A stretch of DNA of 64,000 nucleotides from Marinibacterium anthonyi (GCA_003217735.2 CP031590.1:54074-118073); one strand, 5' to 3'. Counted from the stretch's first letter, positions 33,624 through 42,670 are shown. Translations and numbers: made by a program. The notes: generated from the letters alone by a model not told the origin.

Positions 33624-33655
33624 TCATTTGCGACCCTCCAGCAGGGTAAGGTCAA
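33624..33655 (-). promoter_or_regulatory. CueR/MerR-type promoter of the DUF2933-lipoprotein-scsB operon
   Basis: Minus strand: TTGACC (33655-33650) followed by TTACCCTGCTGGAGGGT, a dyad ACCCT/AGGGT, and AAATGA as -10 at 33629-33624 after about 20 bp. It closely resembles the known CueR-type promoter layout of copA genes. Confidence 0.75.
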
Positions 33656-33656
33656 G

Positions 33657-33672
33657 GATACAAATGGATACA
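33657..33672 (+). promoter_or_regulatory. 10-bp-period direct repeat upstream of the L,D-transpeptidase operon
   Basis: GATACA at 33657-33662 and again at 33667-33672, identical half-sites one helical turn apart. Same motif as at 24102-24117; it is 80 bp upstream of the gene at 33752 and abuts the divergent CueR-type promoter. Confidence 0.5.
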
Positions 33673-33751
33673 CTTCTCGCGGCCTTGTCAGGTTGCCTGA
33701 TGCCGGGTCTCCCGTAAAAGACATGTACAAACCGTAGGCTAGGAGTGTGTC

Positions 33752-34312
33752 ATGACGACATCGCGAAACAACAAGATCAATCGACGAAGCCTGTTGGGGT
33801 ATGCGGCTGTCGCTTTGGTTGCACCAAGCGTGGTTCGAGCCGAAACCATTCGCCGCAACATTTCTTCTTTCCGAGTTCATGACTGGCAAGATCACTTCGA
33901 CGCACTCGGAAAGGGGATCATCATCTCCGATACCGTGACGAAGGCGCTCCAGCATTGGACATCAGATGGCGAAATGCGGATCTACCCAACGTCCGTTCCG
34001 CTGACCGACGAACTCACCAAACGCGGTTACACCGAAGTGGTGGAAAAACGCAAAAACCCCAGCTGGGCGCCAACGCCCTCCATGCGGGAACGCAATCCGG
34101 AATGGCCGGCTCGTGTCGAGGGGGGTGATCCGGACAACCCATTGGGTACTCGTGCACTGTACCTGTCGTGGCAGTACTACCGTATTCACGAGACACAGGA
34201 TACGCGCAAGATCGGCCGCCGGTCGTCAAACGGCTGCATCGGCCTGTTCAACGCACAGATCGAGGAAGTCTACGAGCGGGCACCTGTCGGCACTCAAGTC
34301 AAACTCATCTGA
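33752..34312 (+). CDS. L,D-transpeptidase (YkuD domain), intact
   Basis: A 186-residue periplasmic YkuD-domain enzyme. A twin-arginine-like signal (INRRSLLGYAAVALVAPS) is followed by the catalytic region with His in YRIHET and Cys in SSNGCIGLF. L,D-transpeptidases make 3-3 peptidoglycan cross-links or attach outer-membrane proteins using an active-site cysteine. First gene of a co-directional run 33752-39332 with cytochromes, a multicopper oxidase and DsbA. Copper is reported to inhibit L,D-transpeptidases, so a copper-linked copy may be compensatory (inference). Two related genes in the window are broken. Confidence 0.9.
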   Translation: MTTSRNNKINRRSLLGYAAVALVAPSVVRAETIRRNISSFRVHDWQDHFDALGKGIIISDTVTKALQHWTSDGEMRIYPTSVPLTDELTKRGYTEVVEKRKNPSWAPTPSMRERNPEWPARVEGGDPDNPLGTRALYLSWQYYRIHETQDTRKIGRRSSNGCIGLFNAQIEEVYERAPVGTQVKLI

Positions 34313-34340
34313 CCCAACGGGCAAGGCGGAAGATACAGGC

Positions 34341-34799
34341 ATGGACAAATTGACTGCGCTGATTGGTGCCGTTTTTGTTATCGGCGGGGGTTTTGCCGTT
34401 TGGCAGTTCGTTGGAGCGGAAGATACAGCGGTTGGCCACTCCATGACGCCACCCGACACAAGTGAGATCGCTGAAGGCGGCCCGATCGTTCAGGTCCAGC
34501 TGCCTTCCCAACTCTCGCAACAGGCGGCGCTTGGAAAGAGCATATTCGAGGCAAAGTGTTCCGAGTGTCACGGCGAAAATGCCGCCGGTCGCAACGGTGT
34601 TGCGCCGCCTCTCGTGCACAAGATCTACGAACCGAGCCACCATTCGGACATGGCTTTTGTTCTGGCAGCTCAAAACGGCGTCCGTGCACATCACTGGAAT
34701 TTCGGTAATATGCCTAAGATCGAGGGATTGACCCAAGGAGACGTCAAGATGGTGGCCGCCTATGTCCGCGAATTGCAGCGGGCCAACGGGATCAACTGA
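34341..34799 (+). CDS. Monohaem c-type cytochrome
   Basis: A 152-residue protein anchored or exported by one N-terminal hydrophobic helix (LIGAVFVIGGGFAVW). The single haem site is CSECHGENAAG near residue 74, with a candidate axial Met in GNMPKIEG. It resembles small cytochrome c of the class I type. The start ATG at 34341 was chosen because the preceding in-frame sequence overlaps the transpeptidase gene. Its stop overlaps the next start (TGATG). It probably carries electrons to or from the nearby multicopper oxidase, which is inference. Confidence 0.9.
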   Translation: MDKLTALIGAVFVIGGGFAVWQFVGAEDTAVGHSMTPPDTSEIAEGGPIVQVQLPSQLSQQAALGKSIFEAKCSECHGENAAGRNGVAPPLVHKIYEPSHHSDMAFVLAAQNGVRAHHWNFGNMPKIEGLTQGDVKMVAAYVRELQRANGIN

Positions 34800-35125
34800 T
34801 GCGTTGGTCGAAGACGAACCGATGGATTCTGTCGGCCGTTTTCGGCCTTTTCCTTGTAGTTCTCGGGGTGCCAGAGGCGCCGGTATATCATGGTGAAACG
34901 TCGTTGGGGCAGGAATACCATGGTCACGAAGACGCAGGGCCATCGACCGAGGCCTCTGGCCACTGCCATCCAGGCCTCGATTGTTCTGTCCCGGCAGCGT
35001 TATTGCTTCAGCCGAACATGGCGTACGAGCCTTCTTTTCTGAAAGCCGTCATGCAAGACGGCGCGACCCAACGAACCGAGTTGCGCCCCACCAGCGATCC
35101 TCCACCGCCGCGACGGTGGGTCTGA
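34799..35125 (+). CDS. Small secreted His/Cys protein, unknown function
   Basis: A 108-residue protein with an uncleaved or cleavable N-terminal helix (RWILSAVFGLFLVVLGVP). A short histidine-rich stretch (YHGETS, YHGHEDAG, SGHCHPGLDCS) is followed by a proline-rich tail. The HCHPGLDC core looks able to bind a metal ion. I recognise no family. It is translationally coupled to the cytochrome upstream and lies within the copper/cytochrome operon. Confidence 0.6.
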   Translation: MRWSKTNRWILSAVFGLFLVVLGVPEAPVYHGETSLGQEYHGHEDAGPSTEASGHCHPGLDCSVPAALLLQPNMAYEPSFLKAVMQDGATQRTELRPTSDPPPPRRWV

Positions 35126-35168
35126 TTTCACATCGCTCGAAAAGCAGACCCAAAGAAGGATCGAAGAC

Positions 35169-35762
35169 ATGAAAAAGACGACTATCGTAGCGGCAGTGTT
35201 GATTGCAGGTACTGCGGTCGCGGCATTTGCGCATAGCGGTGCCACGGGCATCGTAAAGGAACGCATGGATGCCATGGCCGCCATGGGAAAGGCAGTCAAA
35301 ACCGTAGCCCCGATGATGCGGGGCGAAACGGCCTATGACGCAGAAATAGTGGGCGATGCAGCGCGCCTGTTCCAGCAGCACGCCGGTGAGAGCATGACAA
35401 AGCTGTTCCCAGAGGGCACAGGTGGCATGCCCTCGGAAGCCAAAGACGAAGTGTGGACCGATTGGGACCGCTTCGCAGCACTGGCAAATCAGCTGGAAGA
35501 ATACTCTGAAGGCCTGAAACGCGCAGCCGACAATGGGCTAGGCGGCATGGGCGGCAATACCTCCACGGATGGCGCCTCGATGATGGGCGGCGGATCCATG
35601 ATGGGAAGCGATACAACCATGATGGGCGGGAGCACGATGATGGGCAGCGGCGGCATGATGGATGCTGCCGCCATTGCCGAAATGCCCGCCGACGCGGCAT
35701 TCGCGATGACGACACAGGTCTGTTCCGCATGCCATGAACGCTTCCGGGCGGAAGAAGACTAA
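35169..35762 (+). CDS. Cytochrome c'-type protein with Met-rich insertion
   Basis: A 197-residue periplasmic cytochrome. The signal peptide (TIVAAVLIAGTAVAAFA) and helical body match the cytochrome c'/c556 family, with the C-terminal haem site VCSACHERFR (185-189). Between helices 3 and 4, residues ~127-164 form a Gly/Met-rich block with five MM pairs (SMMGGGSMMGS, TMMGGSTMMGSGGMM). The block is not a usual part of cytochrome c'. Met-rich stretches often bind Cu(I). It may combine electron transfer with copper binding. It precedes a dihaem cytochrome by two bases. Confidence 0.85.
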   Translation: MKKTTIVAAVLIAGTAVAAFAHSGATGIVKERMDAMAAMGKAVKTVAPMMRGETAYDAEIVGDAARLFQQHAGESMTKLFPEGTGGMPSEAKDEVWTDWDRFAALANQLEEYSEGLKRAADNGLGGMGGNTSTDGASMMGGGSMMGSDTTMMGGSTMMGSGGMMDAAAIAEMPADAAFAMTTQVCSACHERFRAEED

Positions 35763-35764
35763 CC

Positions 35765-36682
35765 ATGCGCCGGTTTTTGAAACTCGTCACCGGGGTCGCC
35801 GTGCTGGGCGCGGCCGGCCTCGGCGTGGTGATTGCATGGCCTGTCGGCAGTGCAGTGACTCCGATTGCAACAGAGGGCAATGTCGACCGGGGCGCATATT
35901 TGGCGCGCGCCAGTGGGTGCATTGCCTGTCATACCAATTTTGAAGCGGGCGGCGCACCACTTGCCGGAGGGGCGCCGCTCGAAACCCCGTTCGGAACGTT
36001 CTATCCGCCCAACCTGACGACCGACCCCGAACATGGCATGGGCGAATGGACGGCAGAACAGTTCGCAAAAGCCGTGCGGCAGGGGATCGGCCCCGATGGA
36101 ACGCCCTACTATCCATCTTTCCCATATACGTTCTATGCGGATTTTTCTGACCAGGATATCGCTGACCTCTGGGCGGCGTTTCAAACCGTGCCGCCCGTGG
36201 ACGAACCTGCACCAGAAAACGATGTCAGCTTCCCATTCGATCAACGATGGGGGCTGAAGCTCTGGCGAGCGGCGTTCTTCTACGATCCGGATACCGAACC
36301 GGTTGAAGGGCGAAGCGGCGCATGGAATCGCGGACGGGAATTGGTGCGCGGTGCGGCACATTGCGGAGCCTGCCATACGCCGCGCAATCTTGCAGGAGGT
36401 CGCGATATCGGTGCTTCCTTTGCAGGCAACGCCCAGCTTCCCGGTGGCAGCAAGGCACCCGCGATACGGCCAAAAGACCTGGCCAAAAATGACTGGACGG
36501 TTTCAAACCTCGCTTATGCGCTCCAGACCGGCATCATCCCTTCGGGCGATGCTTTCGGCGGCAGCATGGCGGAAGTGGTTCGCGAGGGAACTCGGTTTCT
36601 GACACCTGCCGATCGCGAAGCGATGGCGCTTTTCCTGCTGAACAAGGACACGGTCGAGGCGGAGAACCCCGCGTCGAACTAA
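35765..36682 (+). CDS. Dihaem cytochrome c
   Basis: A 305-residue protein with an N-terminal hydrophobic anchor (GVAVLGAAGLGVVIAW) and two haem-binding sites, CIACH (52-56) and CGACH (200-204). It is related to the cytochrome subunits that accept electrons from periplasmic dehydrogenases. Motifs such as GTFYPPNLTTDPEHGMGEW and a second ...GIIPSGDAFGGSM axial Met region fit that family. It follows the cytochrome c' by two bases. A G/C hairpin after the stop may attenuate transcription into the multicopper oxidase gene. Confidence 0.9.
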   Translation: MRRFLKLVTGVAVLGAAGLGVVIAWPVGSAVTPIATEGNVDRGAYLARASGCIACHTNFEAGGAPLAGGAPLETPFGTFYPPNLTTDPEHGMGEWTAEQFAKAVRQGIGPDGTPYYPSFPYTFYADFSDQDIADLWAAFQTVPPVDEPAPENDVSFPFDQRWGLKLWRAAFFYDPDTEPVEGRSGAWNRGRELVRGAAHCGACHTPRNLAGGRDIGASFAGNAQLPGGSKAPAIRPKDLAKNDWTVSNLAYALQTGIIPSGDAFGGSMAEVVREGTRFLTPADREAMALFLLNKDTVEAENPASN

Positions 36683-36688
36683 CACCAC

Positions 36689-36712
36689 GCGGGGGCAACA
36701 AGCCCCCGCTTT
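36689..36712 (+). terminator. Intercistronic hairpin before the multicopper oxidase
   Basis: GCGGGGGC (36689-36696) and GCCCCCGC (36702-36709) form an 8-bp perfect stem with a 5-base loop, followed by TTTCTC. It is probably a partial terminator or a 3'-end stabiliser inside the operon. Confidence 0.6.
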
Positions 36713-36725
36713 CTCGAGGATCGAA

Positions 36726-38120
36726 ATGAGACAAACACGTCGGGATTTCTTGCGCCATGCAACACTGGCGGCCTGCGCGGCGGCCATCCCGCGGTCGGCT
36801 TTTGCCGCAACCCCGTTCGAGGACGTGGTTGCCAAGGTTGCACGTCAACAGCTTCTTCCGGACACCTACCCGGAAACAGAGATCTGGGGCTATGACGGCC
36901 TTGTTCCGGCCCCGGAAATCCGGGTCGCTCAAGGCGATCGGGTGCGCCGCAGGTTCCGCAACGAGGTACCCGATCCCAGTTCGGTTCACTGGCACGGAAT
37001 CCGGATCGATAACGCGATGGATGGCGTTTCAGGGCTGACCCAAGAGCCCGTGGCACCTGGTGAAACCTTTGACTACGACTTCGTCGTACCGGACGCCGGG
37101 ACCTATTGGTACCACGCGCATAATCGCTCATACGAGCAGGTCGCGCGTGGTTTGCGCGGTGCTTTGATCGTCGAAGAGGCCAATGGACCGGACATCGACC
37201 GCGAGGAAGTCATCGTTCTGGAGGACTGGTTGCTCGATCCCGAAAGCGGGCAGCTTTTCGACAATTTCGAGCAGCCTATGATGATGAGCCACGGTGGACG
37301 CATCGGCAACTTTATCACGACCAATGGGCGCTATGACCTGACCTTGTCCGCGAAGCGCAACGAACGCATTCGCTTGCGGATCATCAACGCAGCAAGCGCG
37401 CGGATTTTCCCGCTGACGCTCTCGGGGTTGAGTGGCTGGAGGGTGGCCGTCGATGGAATGCCAATCGGCCAACCCCAGCAGATTGACGGCGAGTTGATCC
37501 TCGGCTCGGCACAGCGCGTCGACTTAATTGTCGATGTGACCGAAGACGAAGGCGGCGTGGCCCATTTGCTGCGCATCGGCGATGACGATCAACCGACCCC
37601 GCTCGTGAGTTTTCCGATCGACGGCACAGCCAGTTCAGTACCAAGAGGCAAGCCACTGCCGTTGCCGCCGAACCCCGCAGCAAACGCCCCGGACCTTGCC
37701 GATGCGCGAGATTTGCGACTGGTCATGTCCGGCGGTGCAATGGGGCGGATGCAGTCCGCGTTGCTCGGTGGGGAACGTCTTGGATTCCGTCAGCTTGCCC
37801 AAGCGGGCAAATTCTGGGCCCTGAATGATGTCGCCGATATGACCGACACGCCACTGGCCGATCTATCCCTGAACGAGCCGGTGCGCTTGAAGATCGAGAA
37901 CCAGACCGTGTTCCCACATGCGATGCACCTGCACGGGATGCATTTCCGTGAGCTGCGCCCCGACGGCGCGTTCGGGCCGATGCGGGACACGATCCTGTTG
38001 GCCGGCAACGAGTCCCGGGAGATCGCCTTTACGGCAGACAATCCCGGCAAGTGGCTGTTCCATTGCCACATGCTCAGCCACGCCGCGTCCGGCATGACAA
38101 CCTGGATACGGGTCACATGA
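36726..38120 (+). CDS. Multicopper oxidase 1 (periplasmic)
   Basis: A 464-residue three-domain multicopper oxidase with a twin-arginine signal (TRRDFLRHATLAACAAAIP). Copper ligands are visible in HWHGIRID (88-90), TYWYHAHN (130-132), HAMHLHGMHF, and HCHMLSHAASGM (446-457, with the type 1 Cys and axial Met). It may oxidise Cu(I) to the less toxic Cu(II) in the periplasm. The fold is closer to short SufI/CueO-like enzymes than to 600-residue CopA; no long Met-rich insert is present. Its stop overlaps the next cytochrome start by 4 bp, suggesting functional pairing. Confidence 0.92.
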   Translation: MRQTRRDFLRHATLAACAAAIPRSAFAATPFEDVVAKVARQQLLPDTYPETEIWGYDGLVPAPEIRVAQGDRVRRRFRNEVPDPSSVHWHGIRIDNAMDGVSGLTQEPVAPGETFDYDFVVPDAGTYWYHAHNRSYEQVARGLRGALIVEEANGPDIDREEVIVLEDWLLDPESGQLFDNFEQPMMMSHGGRIGNFITTNGRYDLTLSAKRNERIRLRIINAASARIFPLTLSGLSGWRVAVDGMPIGQPQQIDGELILGSAQRVDLIVDVTEDEGGVAHLLRIGDDDQPTPLVSFPIDGTASSVPRGKPLPLPPNPAANAPDLADARDLRLVMSGGAMGRMQSALLGGERLGFRQLAQAGKFWALNDVADMTDTPLADLSLNEPVRLKIENQTVFPHAMHLHGMHFRELRPDGAFGPMRDTILLAGNESREIAFTADNPGKWLFHCHMLSHAASGMTTWIRVT

Positions 38121-38599
38121 GGTATCTCGTTTGGTCCGTTCCGATCACTGTCGCAGCAGCCGCCTTCACGTATTGGCTCTCGACCAGTGCATCCTCGGAT
38201 GTCGGCAGCGCGTCCAAGGCGGAGAGCTACGACATCGAAGAAGGCGCGTTGCTCTACGCAGAAAACTGCGCGTCTTGTCATGGCGTGGATCTGGAAGGCC
38301 AGCCGGAATGGCGAACGCCGGGCGCGGATGGGCGCTTGCCAGCACCACCGCATGATGAGACGGGTCACACCTGGCATCATCCTGACAGCCTGCTCTTCGA
38401 TTACACAAAACTGGGGGGTGCAACGCTTCTGGCGCGTCAGGGCGTCGAATTCGACAGTGGCATGCCCGGTTTCGCAGACGTGCTGACCGACCAGCGAATT
38501 CACAACATCCTGGCCTTCATCCGGTCCACCTGGCCAGATCGCATCCGCGAAGTCCAGGCCGCGCGGACAGAAGCCGACGAACAACGGGGAGAGAACTAA
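38117..38599 (+). CDS. Monohaem c-type cytochrome paired with the multicopper oxidase
   Basis: A 160-residue membrane-anchored cytochrome c: an N-terminal helix (LVWSVPITVAAAAFTYW), one haem site CASCHGVDLEG (51-55) and an axial Met in DSGMPGFADVL. The start overlaps the oxidase stop by 4 bp, implying stoichiometric synthesis. It might take electrons from, or deliver them to, the oxidase. Followed one base later by the DsbA-type gene. Confidence 0.9.
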   Translation: MRYLVWSVPITVAAAAFTYWLSTSASSDVGSASKAESYDIEEGALLYAENCASCHGVDLEGQPEWRTPGADGRLPAPPHDETGHTWHHPDSLLFDYTKLGGATLLARQGVEFDSGMPGFADVLTDQRIHNILAFIRSTWPDRIREVQAARTEADEQRGEN

Positions 38600-38600
38600 A

Positions 38601-39332
38601 ATGCGTTTCAGACAAGCCTTCACGACGGTCGCGATAGCTGCCTTGCTTCCGCTACCGGCACTCGCCGACGAACTGTCAGAGTCCCGGGTCAAGGAACTTG
38701 TGCTGGAAGCAATCCGCGAGAACCCGGAGATTGTCATGGAGGCCGTCGCCATCCTTGAACAAAGGCAGGCGCAAGCGCAGGAGCTCAGTCAGGCCCAAGT
38801 TCTGAATGACCAGCGCGATCTGATCGAGAACGATCCGAATGCGCCGGTTCTCGGCAACGCGGAAGGGGACGTCACCGTTGTGGAATTTTTCGACTACAAC
38901 TGTCCTTATTGTCGGCGGGTCAAACCCGAGGTGCGGGCTTTGATCGAAGACGATCCAAACATTCGCCTCGTCTATCGTGAATGGCCCATTCTCGGAGACG
39001 GATCGGTGTTCGCCGCGAAAGCGGCCTTGGCAGCGCGCAAGCAGGACAAATACGAAGAGTTTCACTGGGCGATGATGGGGCTGGAAGGCCGCGCGGAAGA
39101 GGCCTCCGTGCTGCGCGTTGCCGAGGAGATCGGCCTGGATATCGCACAGTTGCGCAAGGACATGGAGGCCCCCGAGGTCGAAGAGCACATTGCGACATCC
39201 ATGCAACTGACCCAAGCTCTGGGCTTTAACGGCACGCCGTCTTTCGTGATCGGTGACGCGCTGGTCCCGGGCTTCGTCGAAAAGGCGCAGCTTGTCGACT
39301 TGGTCGAGGAAGCCCGCAAAGTCGAAGACTGA
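38601..39332 (+). CDS. DsbA-family disulfide oxidoreductase
   Basis: A 243-residue exported protein. A signal peptide (TTVAIAALLPLPALA) and a helical N-terminal extension are followed by a thioredoxin fold with active site NCPYCRRVKPEV (Cys101 and Cys104) and cis-proline loop GTPSFVIGD. It belongs to the Com1/ScsC/DsbG-like branch of DsbA proteins. It may oxidise or isomerise periplasmic thiols; a dsbB lies at 46546 and scsB at 30881, giving potential oxidising and reducing partners. Last gene of the operon from 33752. Confidence 0.9.
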   Translation: MRFRQAFTTVAIAALLPLPALADELSESRVKELVLEAIRENPEIVMEAVAILEQRQAQAQELSQAQVLNDQRDLIENDPNAPVLGNAEGDVTVVEFFDYNCPYCRRVKPEVRALIEDDPNIRLVYREWPILGDGSVFAAKAALAARKQDKYEEFHWAMMGLEGRAEEASVLRVAEEIGLDIAQLRKDMEAPEVEEHIATSMQLTQALGFNGTPSFVIGDALVPGFVEKAQLVDLVEEARKVED

Positions 39333-39338
39333 AATTCT

Positions 39339-39370
39339 GTGCCCGGACCGCCCTTGGGTGGTCCAGGCAC
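39339..39370. terminator. Bidirectional hairpin between dsbA and copZ
   Basis: GTGCC-C-GGACC ... GGTCC-A-GGCAC with an inner GCCC/GGGT pair forms a long stem in the convergent gap. There is no strong T-run, but the location fits a shared terminator. Confidence 0.55.
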
Positions 39371-39374
39371 TGCA

Positions 39375-39575
39375 TCAAGCGGCCGCAGGTTCCACGTTGT
39401 AGCCCGCATCCCGAATGATCGCTAGGACTTGATCGGCTGGTAACACGCTGGCGACACGCACATGTCGGGCAGAAAGGTCACATTCTACGCCTGCATTCGG
39501 ATCTGCGCTCTTCACCGCGCTTTCGATTGCTGCGGTGCAATGTCCACAGCTCATGTCCGGAACGCTGAACTTCAT
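39375..39575 (-). CDS. copZ: CopZ-like copper chaperone (HMA domain)
   Basis: A 66-residue single heavy-metal-associated domain with the Cu(I) site DMSCGHCTAAIE (Cys10, Cys13) and the usual beta-alpha-beta-beta-alpha-beta length. It would carry Cu(I) in the cytoplasm to CopA and CueR. The ATG at 39575 gives the standard start. It diverges from copA, with a separate CueR-type promoter for each (39607-39638 and 39667-39697). Confidence 0.92.
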   Translation of the reverse strand: MKFSVPDMSCGHCTAAIESAVKSADPNAGVECDLSARHVRVASVLPADQVLAIIRDAGYNVEPAAA

Positions 39576-39606
39576 CGGAACCACTCCTTGATCTGATTTC
39601 TGTCGG

Positions 39607-39638
39607 TGACATGGGGCTTCCCCCCGCTGGAAGGTCAA
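39607..39638 (-). promoter_or_regulatory. CueR-type promoter of copZ
   Basis: Minus-strand TTGACC (39638-39633) followed by CTTCC-AGCGGGG-GGAAG dyad in a 19-20 bp spacer; the -10 is weak (ATGTCA). Confidence 0.75.
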
Positions 39639-39666
39639 GTGAAGAAATTTATTTGGCGCCCTCCCA

Positions 39667-39697
39667 TTGACCCTCCAGTAACTGGAAGCCTCATATT
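39667..39697 (+). promoter_or_regulatory. CueR-type promoter of copA
   Basis: TTGACC (39667-39672) and CATATT (39692-39697) are separated by 19 bp holding the perfect dyad TCCAGT-A-ACTGGA. This is a textbook MerR-family copper promoter. It implies transcription starts near 39704, so the ATG at 39707 would be almost leaderless; 39728 is the better copA start. Confidence 0.85.
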
Positions 39698-39727
39698 CCA
39701 CTTCGAATGGAAAAACAGGTGACACAT

Positions 39728-42238
39728 ATGCCCGAACCCAAACAGATCAGCCTGCCGATCGAAGGCATGTCATGTGCGTCCTGCGTTGGCAGGGTCGACC
39801 GCGCATTGAATGCAATCGACGGCGTAGAGGATGTGTCGGTGAATCTTGCATCCGAAACCGCGCGTATGAGCGTGGACGCGCTCAAGCGCGTTCCGGAAAT
39901 CATCGAAACCCTTCGCGAGCTGGGCTACCCCGCGCGGACGGCCAAGGCCGAACTCACGATTGCAGCCATGTCCTGTGCCTCTTGCGTCGGGCGGGTCGAC
40001 AAGGCGCTTTCCGCGGTGCCTGGAGTGGTCGAGGTGAACGTCAACCTCGCCTCCGAGACGGCGACGGTGGTTTACGTCGAAGGTCTTGTCACGACATCCG
40101 ATCTGGTAAATGCAAGCGGCGCGGCAGGGTATCCAGCAACCGTGGCAACGGCCCAAGCCGGTGACGACAGGGTTGCGCGCAAGGAGGAAGAGGCTCAGGC
40201 GCTTGCCAAACGGGTCACCTTTGCAGCCATCCTCGCCTTGCCGGTCTTTTTGATCGAGATGGGTGGCCACGTCATTCCGGCCGTTCATATGCTTATCGAG
40301 ACCACGATTGGTCAGCAGACGAGTTGGCTTCTTCAATTCGTTCTCACGACAATCGTTCTCTTCGGCCCGGGCCGGACGTTTTACACCAAGGGTTTCCCGG
40401 CCCTATTCCGGGGCGCGCCCGACATGAACAGCCTCGTCGCGGTCGGCACCGGGGCGGCTTACTTCTATTCCGTAGTTGCGACATTCATACCATCGGCCTT
40501 GCCTGACACGCTGCGCTCTGTCTACTTCGAGGCGGCAGCGGTCATCGTCGTCCTCATCTTGCTGGGGCGTTTTCTTGAAGCGCGCGCTAAGGGGAGAACG
40601 GGCGCGGCCATCCAGAAGCTGCTGGGGCTTCAGGCGCGGACCGCGCGTGTGGTGCGGGACGGTGAAAACGTCGAGATCGAGATCGATGCGCTGGTTCAGG
40701 GTGACATCGTCATCGTGCGTCCCGGCGAACGCATCGCGGTCGATGGTGAGGTCATCGAGGGGACCAGCCGCGTCGACGAAAGCATGCTGACAGGCGAGCC
40801 GATCCCCGCTGAAAAGAGTGCCGGAGATCCGGTGACCGGCGGGACGGTCAACGGCGCTGGAAGTCTGCAATTCCGCGCCACAAGGGTCGGCGCCGACACA
40901 ACCCTGGCGCAGATCATTCGCATGGTCGAAGAGGCCCAGGGCGCCAAGCTGCCGATCCAGGGATTGGTCGACCGGATCACCTTGTGGTTCGTACCTGCCG
41001 TCATGGCGATCGCGGCGGCGACCGTGCTGGTCTGGCTGGTTTTCGGGCCTGATCCGGCCCTGACAATGGCGCTGATCGCCGGTGTGTCGGTGCTGATCAT
41101 CGCGTGCCCCTGCGCGATGGGGCTTGCGACGCCGACCTCGATCATGGTCGGGACGGGACGTGCTGCGGAAATGGGCGTCCTGTTCCGCAAGGGCGACGCC
41201 TTGCAGCTACTTGATTCCGTTGATGTGGTCACCCTCGACAAGACAGGCACGGTGACCGAGGGGCGACCCGCACTGACTGACCTTGTGCTGGCGGAAGGGT
41301 TCGATCGTTCAACAACGCTCTCGAAGATCGCCGCCGTGGAGTCGCTCTCCGAGCATCCTGTCGCGGACGCCATCGTCCGCGCCGCCCGGGGCGACGGCGC
41401 CCCGCTTGTGGGGGCCGAAGGTTTCCAGTCGGTCACCGGTTACGGCGTGCGCGCCTTGGTCGAAGGCGCGGAGGTGTTGGTTGGGGCCGACCGCTACATG
41501 ACGCGGGAAGGCATTGACATCTCGGCATTGGCACCAGAGGAAACGAAGATCGCGAGCAAGGGTCGGACGGCGCTTTACGCTGCCATAGATGGACGTATCG
41601 CCGCCGTGATCGGCGTCGCCGATCCGGTCAAACCGGCAAGCCGCGCAGCCATCGCAGCGCTGCACGAAAAGGGTCTTGCGGTTGCGATGATCACCGGGGA
41701 CAAACGCGAAACCGCCGAAGCCATCGCCCGCGAAACCGGCATCGACCATGTCGTCGCCGGCGTTCTGCCAGACGGCAAGGTCGCGGCGCTCAACAGTTTG
41801 CGCGAGGGCGGCAAGCGCATCGCCTTTGTCGGCGACGGGATCAACGACGCCCCGGCGCTGGCGCATGCCGATGTGGGCATCGCCATTGGAACCGGCACCG
41901 ATGTGGCCATCGAATCTGCGGATGTCGTCCTGATGTCGGGCGATTTGCGCGGCGTGGTGAACGCCTTCGAAGTATCGCGGCGGACCATGCGCAACATCCG
42001 GCAGAACCTGTTCTGGGCCTTTGCCTACAACGTGGCACTTATTCCGGTCGCTGCCGGGGTGCTCTATCCGGCCTTTGGGTTGCTCCTGTCACCAATCCTT
42101 GCGGCGGGTGCGATGGCGTTGTCCTCGGTGTTTGTCCTGACCAATGCCCTGCGGCTGCGGCGCATCGCGCCTGCGATGGACGAGCAGCGCGCAATCCCGG
42201 CAGAGATGGCAGCCGCCACTCCTGCTCCAGCAGAATAA
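39728..42238 (+). CDS. copA: CopA, Cu(I)-exporting P1B-type ATPase
   Basis: About 836 residues. Two N-terminal HMA domains ([15 protein letters not shown] and [16 protein letters not shown]), eight membrane helices, the actuator loop with LTGEP, the CPC transport motif [11 protein letters not shown], phosphorylation motif [11 protein letters not shown] motif SEHPVADA, and [10 protein letters not shown]. Late-helix AYNVALIP matches Cu(I) P1B-1 pumps. It expels Cu(I) from the cytoplasm. The ATG at 39728 is preferred over 39707 because of the promoter position and a GGTG-type ribosome site. cueR follows 12 bp downstream in the same operon. Confidence 0.97.
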   Translation: MPEPKQISLPIEGMSCASCVGRVDRALNAIDGVEDVSVNLASETARMSVDALKRVPEIIETLRELGYPARTAKAELTIAAMSCASCVGRVDKALSAVPGVVEVNVNLASETATVVYVEGLVTTSDLVNASGAAGYPATVATAQAGDDRVARKEEEAQALAKRVTFAAILALPVFLIEMGGHVIPAVHMLIETTIGQQTSWLLQFVLTTIVLFGPGRTFYTKGFPALFRGAPDMNSLVAVGTGAAYFYSVVATFIPSALPDTLRSVYFEAAAVIVVLILLGRFLEARAKGRTGAAIQKLLGLQARTARVVRDGENVEIEIDALVQGDIVIVRPGERIAVDGEVIEGTSRVDESMLTGEPIPAEKSAGDPVTGGTVNGAGSLQFRATRVGADTTLAQIIRMVEEAQGAKLPIQGLVDRITLWFVPAVMAIAAATVLVWLVFGPDPALTMALIAGVSVLIIACPCAMGLATPTSIMVGTGRAAEMGVLFRKGDALQLLDSVDVVTLDKTGTVTEGRPALTDLVLAEGFDRSTTLSKIAAVESLSEHPVADAIVRAARGDGAPLVGAEGFQSVTGYGVRALVEGAEVLVGADRYMTREGIDISALAPEETKIASKGRTALYAAIDGRIAAVIGVADPVKPASRAAIAALHEKGLAVAMITGDKRETAEAIARETGIDHVVAGVLPDGKVAALNSLREGGKRIAFVGDGINDAPALAHADVGIAIGTGTDVAIESADVVLMSGDLRGVVNAFEVSRRTMRNIRQNLFWAFAYNVALIPVAAGVLYPAFGLLLSPILAAGAMALSSVFVLTNALRLRRIAPAMDEQRAIPAEMAAATPAPAE

Positions 42239-42250
42239 CGGAGGTCCGAC

Positions 42251-42649
42251 ATGAACATCGGAGACGTTGCCCGACAATCGGGTGTGCCCGCCAAGACGAT
42301 CCGCTACTACGAGGACATCGGTCTGATCCGCCCGAACCGTAGCGAGAACGGCTATCGCGCGTTCACCGAGAACCACGTTCACAAGCTGGCGTTTCTGGGT
42401 CGCGCACGGGCCTTGGGGTTCACCATCGAAGATTGCAGGACGCTCCTGTCGCTCTACGAGGATGAAAACCGCGAAAGCATGCAAGTGAAGGCGGTTGCGG
42501 AAGACCATCTGCGCCAGATCGAGGAAAAGATCGCGAAACTGCAATCCATGCGCGCGACGCTCGCCGAACTGGTGGAAAAATGTGCCGGGGATCACCGGCC
42601 CGACTGCCCCATCATCGAGGATCTGTCGCCGGAGCGGTTGGCCAAGTGA
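42251..42649 (+). CDS. cueR: CueR, Cu(I)-responsive MerR-family activator
   Basis: A 132-residue MerR regulator. The N-terminal helix-turn-helix is IGDVARQSGVPAKTIRYYEDIGLI and a long dimerisation helix follows. The metal loop CAGDHRPDC (C-x7-C) has the spacing diagnostic of CueR-type monovalent copper/silver sensors. It would activate the long-spacer promoters listed here. It is co-transcribed with copA. It ends 22 bp before the convergent glutaredoxin-MauE gene. Confidence 0.95.
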   Translation: MNIGDVARQSGVPAKTIRYYEDIGLIRPNRSENGYRAFTENHVHKLAFLGRARALGFTIEDCRTLLSLYEDENRESMQVKAVAEDHLRQIEEKIAKLQSMRATLAELVEKCAGDHRPDCPIIEDLSPERLAK

Positions 42650-42670
42650 CAGGCAAGAAGGGGCTGTACC

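Noticed and set aside
35489..35674. A proline/isoleucine-rich minus-strand frame within the cytochrome c' gene.
   Set aside because: Simply the complement of the Met-rich repeat; no start or context.
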